Positions 45,100 through 54,285 of a stretch of 64,000 nt of DNA are shown piece after piece (position 1 is the stretch's first letter; every line of letters starts with the position of its first letter). The stretch spans positions 2,386,501-2,450,500 of the forward strand of contig NC_007645.1 of the NCBI RefSeq assembly GCF_000012985.1. The letters run 5' to 3'. The position numbers were made by a program, and so were the translations under genes. Under the pieces are notes generated by a model. The model was not told the origin of the DNA and ran no database searches. It was given only the letters and a program-made list of their open reading frames with translations. The DNA is from Hahella chejuensis KCTC 2396 (lineage in GTDB: Bacteria; Pseudomonadota; Gammaproteobacteria; Pseudomonadales; Oleiphilaceae).

Positions 45100-45324
45100 G
45101 TGAAATCACTCCATTGAAGTATTTGATTTAATATCCACCGGTCCCGGTGGTGGCGCTATTATGCTCAATGCGCATAAAAAAGCTGTACGCTTTATTCTGA
45201 ATTTTTTGTAAGAAATAACGTACGGCTGTAAGAAATGCTCCATACACCCCTTGATATTTATTTATTTTTAATTACATTGTTATGTGATGATTGTAAACCT
45301 GATCGAATAACCCCGGAGCTATAA

Positions 45325-45672
45325 ATGAATAAACTATCTGCTTATATTGAAGCAAAAGCCGCCTACGAAGATCTCAAGAAGAAAATTGAAGCGTTGGAGA
45401 GCGACGAGAGTGTTAAGAAAAACCTGGAGTTTCAAAAGAAACTACAGGACTTAATGGATAAATACGGGGTATCCAAAGAAGATGTCGTTCGTATGTGGAA
45501 GAAAGACGAGAAACCCAGTGCGACAGATAAACGTCGCGGCGTTCGTCCTTTGAAAGTATACAAAAACCCTCATACTGACGAAGTTGTTAAAACCCGCGGC
45601 GGCAACCATAAAGTGCTGAACGAATGGCGCGGTAAATACGGTAAAGAAACCGTCGACAGCTGGATCAGCTAA
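45325..45672 (+). CDS. mvaT: MvaT/MvaU-family H-NS-like nucleoid protein
   Basis: A 115-residue xenogeneic-silencing protein. The N-terminal half is a coiled-coil oligomerisation region (EAKAAYEDLKKKIEALE...). The C-terminal DNA-binding part carries KVYKNPHTDEVVKTRGGNHKVLNEWRGKYG, the family signature with the RGGN minor-groove loop. MvaT proteins in Pseudomonas silence AT-rich foreign DNA. That is relevant here, because the AT-rich island at 30-34 kb and parts of the polysaccharide cluster are the kind of DNA it would bind. Confidence 0.92.
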   Translation: MNKLSAYIEAKAAYEDLKKKIEALESDESVKKNLEFQKKLQDLMDKYGVSKEDVVRMWKKDEKPSATDKRRGVRPLKVYKNPHTDEVVKTRGGNHKVLNEWRGKYGKETVDSWIS

Positions 45673-45679
45673 GCTTTTG

Positions 45680-45716
45680 GCGCTACCAGCAACGCTTTTT
45701 GGCCGGTAGCGCGCAC
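45680..45716 (+). promoter_or_regulatory. ops/JUMPstart-like element or mvaT 3' hairpin
   Basis: GCGCTACC (45680-45687) pairs with GGTAGCGC (45705-45712), ~10 bases after the mvaT stop. The right arm, CCGGTAGCGCGCACC, resembles the RfaH-recruiting ops core (GCGGTAGCGTGC) and lies ~185 bases before wzi. It could be a terminator stem, an ops element, or both. Confidence 0.35.
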
Positions 45717-45896
45717 CATTTTAGTTACCTAATGCATTGATTTGGTTAAATAATGCTCAAAAATTAATTTTCCCCGCTTCCTACACATTCCAAAACATCT
45801 CTCCTATAATCCTTTTAAATAGCTGTATCTAATTATAATAACGCCAGCTCTCCTAATAAGAGTGGTATCAGACAACTACAAAAATCGGTAATAAGG

Positions 45897-47387
45897 GTGA
45901 AGGAATCACTAATTCCGGGGAGGAAGTCTGTACTTGCCTTGCTCCTGGTCTGGTCACTTAATACGCATGGTTCGCCATGGGCGGATACTGACGACATCCG
46001 TCTGCGCCACAGCCTGCAGCTTCTTGTAGATTCAGGGTATGCGAACCTGAATATAATGGCGTGGCCTGTTTCCTGGTCCAGCATTGATAGAGAGTTGATG
46101 CTGATTGACCGCTCCAGTCTCCCTTCCAATCGTATCCGTACGGCCTTTGACTATCTTCAGTTTGAGCTGCACCGCTATAAGACTGAATCGCTCCATTTGG
46201 AGGCGCAGTTTTATGCTTCCAACCGCTCTCCTTTTCTGAAAGGCTTTGGTGATAACTTTACAGAAAAAAATGAAGCTTGGTTTCAAGCAGAGTTTTTAGG
46301 AAGTTCCTGGGCTGCGGGACTTCGTGTTGGCGGTGTGAATGGAGATTATGATGATGTCCCGACTTTCAGGGCGGACGGCTCCTATTTTGCCGGCCTGTTG
46401 GGAAACTGGGTTTTGGGCGTAGGGGCCATAGATCGCTGGTGGGGCCCAGGCTGGCAGTCCAGCCTTGTTCTCTCTGATAACGCGAGACCGGTCCCTGGTG
46501 TGTTCATCCGACGTAATGCTGACACTTCGTTTGAGAGTCGCTGGCTTTCTTGGTTAGGGCCATGGAGTTTAGAAATGTTTGGCGGTCAGCTGGAAGGCGA
46601 TCGTGCGATTCCAGAAGCCAGGTTGCTGGGCGCCCGATTCTCGTTCAGACCATTGCAAAACTTAGAACTAGGTCTTTACAGGGTAGCCCAGTGGGGAGGG
46701 GAGGGGCGCCCTCAATCAATGTCCAGTCTGATGGACTTACTGTTGGGAAGAGACAACATCGGCGATGGTGGCGTAACGGCGGAGAACGAACCTGGAAACC
46801 AGCTGGGAGGCGTCGACCTTCGTTTTTCGTTTAATTTCTTTTCATTGCCTTCAGCTTTGTATCTGCAGATGGTGGGAGAAGATGAGGCTGGAGGATTGCC
46901 GTCCAAGCGATTATGGCTCGGCGGCTATGAAAGCTCATTTAATCTCAATGAATGGGATTATGGCTTTTTTCTTGAAGCTGCAACGACCTCCGCTGGAGGG
47001 GTCTTTGGTTCCCTTTCTTCCAATGTCGCGTACAACCATCAAACATATCTGACAGGTTATAGATATCAAGGACGCTCTATCGGCGCCTCCGTGGATAATG
47101 ATGCGGAAATTTACTCTATTGGGATGCGTTTAATTTCACCAGGCTCTACCGTAATAACTGGCTCCATTTCGACAGTGCGAGCAAATATTGATAGTGCGCG
47201 TACAGCCCATTCGCCCAGTGGTGAGCTTTATGAAGAGTCGCTATGGGAAGCAAAGCTGACATATCAGAGCGAATGGGGGCGTTTACGGTATGAGTTGGGA
47301 AGTGATTATTACTCTGATGAGCTAAGCAACGACTATGCCTCCAGCGGCGAATTTCAGTTTTGGCTTCAAGGGACATACAGATTTTAA
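45897..47387 (+). CDS. wzi: Wzi-like outer-membrane capsule assembly protein
   Basis: A 496-residue protein with a GTG start (45897) and a signal peptide (VLALLLVWSLNTHGSP). The mature part is a beta-barrel ending in aromatic-rich LQGTYRF, with the family block VGAIDRWWGPGWQSSLVLSDNARPVPGVFIRRN (~180-212). Wzi is an outer-membrane lectin that anchors capsular polysaccharide at the surface. It is the first gene of the rightward polysaccharide cluster, and the next gene starts within three bases of its stop. An upstream ATG with a better ribosome site was not found. Confidence 0.87.
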   Translation: MKESLIPGRKSVLALLLVWSLNTHGSPWADTDDIRLRHSLQLLVDSGYANLNIMAWPVSWSSIDRELMLIDRSSLPSNRIRTAFDYLQFELHRYKTESLHLEAQFYASNRSPFLKGFGDNFTEKNEAWFQAEFLGSSWAAGLRVGGVNGDYDDVPTFRADGSYFAGLLGNWVLGVGAIDRWWGPGWQSSLVLSDNARPVPGVFIRRNADTSFESRWLSWLGPWSLEMFGGQLEGDRAIPEARLLGARFSFRPLQNLELGLYRVAQWGGEGRPQSMSSLMDLLLGRDNIGDGGVTAENEPGNQLGGVDLRFSFNFFSLPSALYLQMVGEDEAGGLPSKRLWLGGYESSFNLNEWDYGFFLEAATTSAGGVFGSLSSNVAYNHQTYLTGYRYQGRSIGASVDNDAEIYSIGMRLISPGSTVITGSISTVRANIDSARTAHSPSGELYEESLWEAKLTYQSEWGRLRYELGSDYYSDELSNDYASSGEFQFWLQGTYRF

Positions 47388-47389
47388 TA

Positions 47390-50300
47390 ATGAAGAGCTT
47401 ATCTATGCACAATATGTATAAAGCTATCGCGATTTTATTTCTCTGGGGCTGGAGTATGATCTCTGGCGCACAGACGCTAACGCAAGAGCAAGTGCAGCAG
47501 TTTCTCTCGCTTCCAGAGGCGCAGCAAAAGGCGTTGGCTCAGCAGTATGGCCTGGATATAAACGCATTAAAAAAGTCACAAACTACCACAAACAGTAAGA
47601 GGCTTGAGCCCGCCCCGGAATCGCCTGTTAGGCCGTTGCCTTCTGATGAAGAAGAGCGCTTTAGGGACAGCGATGTCCCTAATAATCGCATGGAAGAATA
47701 TGGATATGATTGGGAGCCGGACGAAGATTATTACTCCTATGAGCAAGACTGGCTATTGCGAGATGATGGCCCTCCTGCTGAAAGAGATCAGCGTCAACGT
47801 TCAAGGTATGAGGAAGAGAGGGGCTCGTACTCAAGAGAGAGCAGAGAGGAAAATAAAGAGCGCTATTATAAGGATCGGCGCAGCGAGCAGTTCAGGAGTG
47901 AGGCATCCTCTACCGCCGGTAAGTTGAAGCCATTTGGTTATGATTTATTCGCCGGCGCACCGACCACGTTTGCGCCAGTCACTGAAATTCCCATACCCGC
48001 AGAATATATCGTTGGACCTGGAGATACCATTCGGGTGCAGATGTTTGGCAAAGAAAACCAACTGCACGAGTTGATAGTAACCAGGGACGGTCAGATTCAG
48101 ATACCTCAAATAGGCCCCATTTCCGTAGCGGGTTTATCTTTCAACGAATTGAAAGATCAATTAACACGCTTGATTCAACAAAAATTTATTGGTGTTGAGA
48201 GTGCGATTTCTCTTGGCGAGTTAAGAAGCATAAGAGTGTTTATTTTAGGGGAGGCCAGGACGCCGGGAGCGTATTCGGTAAGTTCATTATCTACTATGAC
48301 CAATGCTCTGTTTGTCAGCGGAGGAGTCAGGTCTACTGGTTCGTTGCGTGATATTCAGCTAAAGCGTCAAGGTAAACTGGTTTCTACTTTGGATTTGTAT
48401 GACTTGCTGTTGCGTGGAGATACAAGCGCTGACAGGCGCTTGCAGCCTGGCGATGTCATTTTTATTCCTCCTAAAGGTAAAGCAGTGGGCGTTGATGGTT
48501 ATGTCCAGCGTCCAGCTATCTATGAACTGAGAAATGAAAAGGTGATATCCGAAGTCGTAGAGTTGGCTGGGGGGCTTCGGGCAGAGGCCTATCCGAAATT
48601 TACTAAGGTGGAGCGGGTCGCCGATGGCTTTAAAAAAACGGTTCAGGATGTGAACCTTCTTACCAAGCAGGGAGAAAGGTTTGGCATTAAAAATGGCGAC
48701 TTAATTACCGTCGGCGCAGTGGATGATCTTGTGGAAGGCTACGTAAAAATCCTGGGTGAAGTCAGCCGTCCAGGCGTTTACGACTGGAGTCCCGGCATGA
48801 GGGTTAGTGACGTGTTGCACTCAATTAAGTCGGGATTGAAGCCTTTGGCGGATTTGGACTATGCGCTGATAGTGAGAGAAAAGAGCGCTTACAAAGATAT
48901 CGAAGTTATCCACGTCAAACTGGGAGAAGCGCTATCCAGGCCGGATAGTTCTGCGAATGTGGCGATGCTCGACAAGGACCGATTACTGGTCTTCGATAAG
49001 TATCGTAGTAGAAGCAAGATGTTGGCGGGGGTGTTGAGAAAATTAAAGGCTCAATCCAGTCCGACGGAGAAAGAGAAGACTTTTTCTGTGCTCGGGACCG
49101 CTCGCCTGCAAGGTAAATTTCCTCTACCCGCCAATTACTCAGCGAAAGAGGCGATCATGGCCGCAGGGGGGATAGATCCGGCGGTGACTGATCTCAACTA
49201 CGCAGTATTAGTGAGAGAAATTAACCCCCGAGGCGATATTGTTGTCCAGTACTTGGATTTAGTGGATATCTTTTCAGACAAGGCGCGTGCGGGCTACGTT
49301 ATCAATCCTCTGGATAAGCTTATCCTCTTTAACAAGGACGCTAGCAGGATGCCGCTCCTGGATGACGTTATAGGCAGATTAAGAGAACAGGCTCGGCCTG
49401 GTCATCCACCTCAGTATGTAACTATTGGTGGAGCAGTGAAGTTCCCTGGTTCATATCCGATTACGGAAAACTTTTCACTCGATCGATTAATTCGCGCAGC
49501 AGGAGGCTTGCTCGACTCTTCATATACGTTGCAGGCAGAGATCTCACGAATCAATGTCTCTTCTGCAAAAAGTGATCTGGAAGTATTCAATACACCAGTA
49601 AGCTCTTTAGACAATAGCCGTACGAGTCAGCTGAAGGCGATGGACAAGGTATTTATAAAAACTATACCTGAGTACGCGGAGCGGTATACGGTTACTTTGG
49701 CAGGCGAAGTTCAGTTTCCTGGTGAGTATGTGGTTAGAAAGGGAGAGACATTGTCACAGGTAATTCAGCGAGCAGGAGGCCTCAGCTCGAATGCATTTAT
49801 AAAGGGCGCGATCTATACAAGGGAGCGTCTTGCAGAGTTGGAAGCTGAAAGACTGAAGGAAGCGGAAGCCCGCTTGAAGAGGGACTTGGTTTCACTGGAG
49901 CTGCAACTAGCTAGAGAGGGCAAACCAGGAGAGGAAATACTCCCGGCTGACTTAAGCACATTGGAAAATTTACTTTCCCAAGTTAAAGAAAGTAAGCCAT
50001 TGGGTCGCTTGGTTATTGACTTGAATGCGCTGATGCAGGGAGATCAAAAACAGGATGTCATTCTTCAGGAGGGCGACAAACTAATCGTCCCACCAACTAC
50101 GCAGTCTGTAACGGTTATTGGGGAAGTTCAGTTTTCCACCAGCCACATTTTTTATCAGAACCTTTCTGTTGAAGACTATATTAAACGCAGTGGAGGAGAA
50201 ACTGCGCAGGCTGATGCTGGTCGTACATATGTTGTAAGGGCAAATGGTTCGGTTTGGCTCCCAGGAAGCTCCCCCTGGTTTAGTCAAGGCGCTGAGAAAG

Positions 50301-50428
50301 TGGGTCCAGGAGATACTATTGTTGTGCCTTTGGAGACAGACCGGCTTAGCAAGTTGCAGCTATGGACTAACGTCAGTCAGATCTTCTATCAGATCGCATT
50401 AGGGGCGGCGGCGGTGGCGAGTTTATAG
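47390..50428 (+). CDS. Large polysaccharide export protein with multiple SLBB domains (Wza-like)
   Basis: A ~1010-residue exported protein. ATG 47390 is used; ATG 47405, preceded by AAGAG, is equally plausible and gives the same signal peptide (IAILFLWGWSMISGAQ). Residues ~30-180 are a Pro/Glu/Arg/Tyr-rich charged linker (a predicted disordered region). A Poly_export domain follows (YIVGPGDTIRVQMFGKENQLHELIVTRDGQIQIPQIG, ~205-285). Then come about six SLBB repeats (for example VFILGEARTPGAYSVSSL, VKILGEVSRPGVYDWSPGM, VTIGGAVKFPGSYPI, VTLAGEVQFPGEYVV, VTVIGEVQFSTSHIFYQ). The C-terminus is a short hydrophobic segment. There is no lipobox. It would form the periplasm-spanning export channel; Wza itself is ~380 residues, so this is an expanded form. 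Confidence 0.88.
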   Translation: MKSLSMHNMYKAIAILFLWGWSMISGAQTLTQEQVQQFLSLPEAQQKALAQQYGLDINALKKSQTTTNSKRLEPAPESPVRPLPSDEEERFRDSDVPNNRMEEYGYDWEPDEDYYSYEQDWLLRDDGPPAERDQRQRSRYEEERGSYSRESREENKERYYKDRRSEQFRSEASSTAGKLKPFGYDLFAGAPTTFAPVTEIPIPAEYIVGPGDTIRVQMFGKENQLHELIVTRDGQIQIPQIGPISVAGLSFNELKDQLTRLIQQKFIGVESAISLGELRSIRVFILGEARTPGAYSVSSLSTMTNALFVSGGVRSTGSLRDIQLKRQGKLVSTLDLYDLLLRGDTSADRRLQPGDVIFIPPKGKAVGVDGYVQRPAIYELRNEKVISEVVELAGGLRAEAYPKFTKVERVADGFKKTVQDVNLLTKQGERFGIKNGDLITVGAVDDLVEGYVKILGEVSRPGVYDWSPGMRVSDVLHSIKSGLKPLADLDYALIVREKSAYKDIEVIHVKLGEALSRPDSSANVAMLDKDRLLVFDKYRSRSKMLAGVLRKLKAQSSPTEKEKTFSVLGTARLQGKFPLPANYSAKEAIMAAGGIDPAVTDLNYAVLVREINPRGDIVVQYLDLVDIFSDKARAGYVINPLDKLILFNKDASRMPLLDDVIGRLREQARPGHPPQYVTIGGAVKFPGSYPITENFSLDRLIRAAGGLLDSSYTLQAEISRINVSSAKSDLEVFNTPVSSLDNSRTSQLKAMDKVFIKTIPEYAERYTVTLAGEVQFPGEYVVRKGETLSQVIQRAGGLSSNAFIKGAIYTRERLAELEAERLKEAEARLKRDLVSLELQLAREGKPGEEILPADLSTLENLLSQVKESKPLGRLVIDLNALMQGDQKQDVILQEGDKLIVPPTTQSVTVIGEVQFSTSHIFYQNLSVEDYIKRSGGETAQADAGRTYVVRANGSVWLPGSSPWFSQGAEKVGPGDTIVVPLETDRLSKLQLWTNVSQIFYQIALGAAAVASL

Positions 50429-50551
50429 GGAGAGTAATTTCTTGGTATATCTATACTAACGTAGTTATTGTTACTTTAGTCAGGAGGGAATATGGAGAGA
50501 TCATCTATCCAATCAGGAAGAAAAATTATCTTCTCAGTGGACTATTGAACT

Positions 50552-51505
50552 ATGGAAAGAAAGACTTTTCCTGTTATAGAGACATATAAGGATAATGAGG
50601 TCAGCCTCAGGGATATACTTCTCACTCTGTGGAAGGGAAAGTGGATAATTATATCCCTTACAGTATTGTCTTTGGTTGCCGCCTTAGTAATGGCAAAAAA
50701 TCAACCTAATATATATAAGTCATCTATATTGTTAGTCCCGGCCCAGGAGGAGCAAAAAGGAGGACTTGCAGGAATTGCGGGTCAATTTGGAGGGTTGGCC
50801 AGCATTGCAGGGATAAATATTGGCGGAGGGAAGTCTGATGTGGCTGAGGCGTTGGCTATCTTGAAATCTCAGGAATTTCTGACGCGCTTCTTAAAGGATG
50901 AGCAGATTAAGTCCTCTTTGTTCATTGAGAATTGGAATAAAGAAAGTGGCCAGTGGGAGAAAAAAGACTCTTTTCTGGGTAGTCTGTGGGGGAGACTTAA
51001 AGGTGATTCGAATCCCAAAGACCCTTCATCGCTTGAGCCTTCGTGGCAAAAAACGTATCAGCTTTTTATAAGCAAGCATCTAAGTGTATCAGAAGATCCT
51101 AAATCCGGGTTGGTGACCGTTTCGGTGATGGCCTATGAGCCGGAAGACGCTGCGCATTGGGCGGCACTACTGATTGATAAGCTTAATAGCCATGTCAGGC
51201 TGCAAAAAAAAGCTGAAGCTGAAAGAAGCATAGAATATCTAAACAACCAGATTAAATTAACTTTAAACGCGGAAATGCAACGGGTTTTGTATCAGTTGGT
51301 CGAGGCGCAGGCGAAGGTGGCTATGCTGGCTAGCGTCAGAGACGATTATGTTTTCAGGGTGATAGATCCTGCCTTTATTCCTGAGCAGAAATATAAACCG
51401 AATAGATTTCAAATGGTTATTGTCGGCGGTATCGCTGGATGCGTTTTTGGCGTTTTACTGGTTCTGTTTATTCAAATTATTACTGAAAAAAAACAAAGTG
51501 AATGA
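50552..51505 (+). CDS. wzz: Wzz-type chain-length determinant
   Basis: A 317-residue inner-membrane polysaccharide co-polymerase. The first membrane segment is at ~30-48 (WIIISLTVLSLVAALVMA). A large periplasmic region follows with Gly-rich GLAGIAGQFGGLASIAGINIGGG and VTVSVMAYEPEDAAHWAALLIDKLN. The second membrane segment (MVIVGGIAGCVFGVLLVLFIQII) is preceded by PEQKYKPNR, the family proline motif. It sets polymer length with Wzy. It has no C-terminal tyrosine-kinase (Wzc/BY-kinase) domain, and no kinase or phosphatase gene is present up to the right edge. Confidence 0.9.
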   Translation: MERKTFPVIETYKDNEVSLRDILLTLWKGKWIIISLTVLSLVAALVMAKNQPNIYKSSILLVPAQEEQKGGLAGIAGQFGGLASIAGINIGGGKSDVAEALAILKSQEFLTRFLKDEQIKSSLFIENWNKESGQWEKKDSFLGSLWGRLKGDSNPKDPSSLEPSWQKTYQLFISKHLSVSEDPKSGLVTVSVMAYEPEDAAHWAALLIDKLNSHVRLQKKAEAERSIEYLNNQIKLTLNAEMQRVLYQLVEAQAKVAMLASVRDDYVFRVIDPAFIPEQKYKPNRFQMVIVGGIAGCVFGVLLVLFIQIITEKKQSE

Positions 51506-51569
51506 GCCTGAGTCTGCTGTTCTTGAACTATCACTTTTCACATAAATGATATGAGGGCTCCTCAAGCTA

Positions 51570-53444
51570 ATGTGTGGAATAGGCGGTTTTTATTATAAAC
51601 CATTACAGAGCATGCCGCCGAATGGCGCTGCGCTGTTACAAGGAATGTTGGCGAAACAGCGGCATCGCGGTCCAGACGCATCTTCCTATTGGCTTAACGA
51701 CTCCCAAACAGTAGGACTCTGTCACTCCCGGCTGGCTATAGTCGACTTATCTCCACAAGGGAACCAACCCATGCACAGCTATTGTGGAAAATTGACTGTA
51801 GTTTTTAATGGGGAAATATATAACTACAAAGAGTTAAGAACTAAATATGAGGCGCTGGGCTATACATTCAACACCCGCTCTGACACTGAGGTTTTGCTGG
51901 TCGCTTACCAAGCGCGAGGAAAGTCTTTTCTCGAAGAGCTAAGAGGAATGTTTTCTCTAGCTCTATTTGATCATCAAAAAAGTATCTTGATTTGCGCGCG
52001 AGACCCTATAGGAAAAAAGCCTTTTATATACGCTGAAACTAAAAGCGGATTTTATTTCTCTTCTGAAATTCCGGCGCTAGATATGGTCAAGGATGTTGAT
52101 AGATGTATTGACCACAATGCGTTAGCGGCAATGCTCTTACATAATCTACGTCACATTCCTGAGCCCCACACAGCATTTCAAGGGGTGAAAAAGCTGCGTC
52201 CGGGACACGCCATTGTGGTTTGCGAAGGACGTTTAGAGTCGATGTGGCGCCACTGGAGCCCTGCTCCTGGAATGGTGAAAGGCGCTGGCGAACTGCGGGA
52301 AATTATTGAAAATGCAGTCGCAATCAGGTCACAAGCTGATGTGCCTGTTGGTGCGCTGTTATCTGGCGGAGTCGATAGCTCAGCTATTGTCGCAATGATG
52401 AAAAAGCATACAAGTCACACTATTCGCACCTATGCTTTTGGTTCCGGACCTGGTGATGAGGACTTATGCCGGGCGAGAAAAATGGCGAAATATTTTGGTG
52501 TGCGGCATAAGGAATTTTACTTCGACGCTAATCGGCAGTTTCAGGTTTTTAAAAGTATATTGGCGACTTTCGGTGAGCCGATAATGCTGTTGCCATTGAT
52601 ACATACTTATGAAATGTCTGAAGCGATTCATGAAGACGGGATTAAAGTCGTGATGAGCGGCAATGGCGCTGATGAATTGTTTTTTGGATACACCGGGCAC
52701 TTTCATACCGCGAAAATATCAAGGTTGCTGAATGGCGTAGCTCTGTTTCTTGCGTGCGCCCGCGTCGCTCCGGATAGTTGGAGAAAAGGGCCTCTGAAGT
52801 TTCTACTGGAAAGGCCGGGGCTCAGAAAGGCTGCATATTATAGATATAAAGCTGCTGAGCAATGGCCTTTAATTATACCGCCGGACATAGCTCGGACTAT
52901 GCTGAACTATGTGTCTGAGGAAATGAGTTACTGGGGGCCGCTGCTGCCAAATAAAGACTTTATTGACGAATCTAATTACTTGGCGCTGTTAATTGAGAAC
53001 TCGCACTCTATAACAATTGCGTCAGACTTGCCCGCTATGATGGCGTCAGTAGAGTTCCGAGCCCCTTTTCTTGATAGGGAAGTTATTTCCGCCGCTATGG
53101 GAATAAGCTATAGAGATAAGGTGCGCAAAGGGGGCAGCGGGGTAGGTCTGAAACATATTCTCAGAGAAGCAGTTAAAGACTTAATACCAGAAGAAATACT
53201 TTTTGCGCCCAAACGTGGCTTTGGTATGGGTATTCAAGAAGAAGATGTTCTGAAAGGCCCCTGGCGTCAAATTGGAGAGCGGATTTTTGCAGAAGCGGAT
53301 GATTGTGAGGGAATGTTTGACGCAAAAAACTTGAATAGTGTCTGGAGCCGATATCTAGGAGGAGACAGCCACGTTGACACCAGCACCGTAGCGAGACTCT
53401 TCGCCATTCAACTGTGGAGGAATCATGAGAGCGCTAACTTCTGA
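51570..53444 (+). CDS. asnB: Asparagine synthase-type glutamine amidotransferase
   Basis: A 624-residue AsnB-family protein. Cys2 of MCGIGGFYY is the glutaminase nucleophile; NGEIYNYKELR and RSDTEVLL belong to the N-terminal amidotransferase domain. The C-terminal synthetase has the PP-loop LLSGGVDSSAIVAM (~265) and SGNGADELFFGYTGH. In glycan clusters such paralogues often amidate uronic-acid carboxyls or other acids and do not make free asparagine; that role is inference here. It is separated from wzz by ~65 bases and overlaps the following methyltransferase by 20 bases. A second AsnB-type gene starts at the right edge. Confidence 0.93.
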   Translation: MCGIGGFYYKPLQSMPPNGAALLQGMLAKQRHRGPDASSYWLNDSQTVGLCHSRLAIVDLSPQGNQPMHSYCGKLTVVFNGEIYNYKELRTKYEALGYTFNTRSDTEVLLVAYQARGKSFLEELRGMFSLALFDHQKSILICARDPIGKKPFIYAETKSGFYFSSEIPALDMVKDVDRCIDHNALAAMLLHNLRHIPEPHTAFQGVKKLRPGHAIVVCEGRLESMWRHWSPAPGMVKGAGELREIIENAVAIRSQADVPVGALLSGGVDSSAIVAMMKKHTSHTIRTYAFGSGPGDEDLCRARKMAKYFGVRHKEFYFDANRQFQVFKSILATFGEPIMLLPLIHTYEMSEAIHEDGIKVVMSGNGADELFFGYTGHFHTAKISRLLNGVALFLACARVAPDSWRKGPLKFLLERPGLRKAAYYRYKAAEQWPLIIPPDIARTMLNYVSEEMSYWGPLLPNKDFIDESNYLALLIENSHSITIASDLPAMMASVEFRAPFLDREVISAAMGISYRDKVRKGGSGVGLKHILREAVKDLIPEEILFAPKRGFGMGIQEEDVLKGPWRQIGERIFAEADDCEGMFDAKNLNSVWSRYLGGDSHVDTSTVARLFAIQLWRNHESANF

Positions 53445-54285
53445 AGCGGAGGCCCTTTGGCGGGATTTTTTGAATAACTCTGATAACAGAGGACATGCTG
53501 AGCGAAACTTACAAGGAGAAAACCTCCAGCGCCATTATGAAGCATGCTCTCAGTCATCGCGTGGCGTTGTTAGGTGGGTCTCTCAGTTTGCCGACAGAAA
53601 TCATGTAAAAAGTATCCTTGAAGTCGGCTCGTCTATTGGCATGAATTGCATTGCGCTTGCTGAAGAGTATCCAGAGGCTAGGGTTACGGGCATTGAACCG
53701 GAAGGTGAGGCTGTCAAAGTGGCTGAAGCCCTATCCAAGGACGTCGCCTCCTGCCGGTTCATTCAAGGTTTTGGCGAAAACATGCCTTTTGAGGATGGTG
53801 AGTTTGACCTGATTTTATGCAGCACTGTTATTGAGCATGTCAAAGACGTAGATAAGGTCATAAGCGAAATGTCGCGGGTGCTATCGAAGAATGGGGTCAT
53901 ATATATCGAAGCGCCAAACTATATATGGCCTTATGAGCCCCATCTACAGATATGGACGGTTCCAAAGCTGGGTAAGAAATGGATGGCGTTGAGTGCTCTG
54001 GCGCAAGGTAAAAGCAGGCATATTCAGTTTCTAGACCATTTGCAGCTGGTAACGCCTCATCAGATCAGGAGGCTGTTACTGAAAAATGGACTTCTTGTTA
54101 GAAATGTATTTTCGGAAAAAGTGGAGCGATCACTATTGGGAAATTCTATTGAAATAAAGGCCTATCCTGGAATTGCAAAAGCCCTGCGCTTTATGAACAA
54201 GTTAGGTATAGCTAAGTCCATAATTAATATTATTTTTACTATAGGGCTTTACCCAAGTCTTATGTATGTCGCAAAAAAGGGATAG
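53425..54285 (+). CDS. Class I SAM-dependent methyltransferase
   Basis: A 286-residue protein with GGAGG immediately upstream, starting inside asnB. The Rossmann methyltransferase motifs are clear: motif I ILEVGSSIGMNCIALAEEYP (~65-85), the acidic loop VTGIEPEG, motif II/III FDLILCSTVIEHVKDVDKVISEMSRVL, then YIEAPNYIWPYEPHLQIW, typical of the Methyltransf_11-like enzymes in glycan clusters. Its 3' end overlaps the flippase by 20 bases. It probably methylates a sugar hydroxyl or carboxyl of the repeat unit; the target is unknown. Confidence 0.85.
   Translation: MRALTSEAEALWRDFLNNSDNRGHAERNLQGENLQRHYEACSQSSRGVVRWVSQFADRNHVKSILEVGSSIGMNCIALAEEYPEARVTGIEPEGEAVKVAEALSKDVASCRFIQGFGENMPFEDGEFDLILCSTVIEHVKDVDKVISEMSRVLSKNGVIYIEAPNYIWPYEPHLQIWTVPKLGKKWMALSALAQGKSRHIQFLDHLQLVTPHQIRRLLLKNGLLVRNVFSEKVERSLLGNSIEIKAYPGIAKALRFMNKLGIAKSIINIIFTIGLYPSLMYVAKKG

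Noticed and set aside
51004-51015. GATTCGAATCC, resembling a tRNA T-arm.
   Set aside because: It lies inside wzz coding sequence and no cloverleaf can be built around it. I found no tRNA or rRNA gene in the window.
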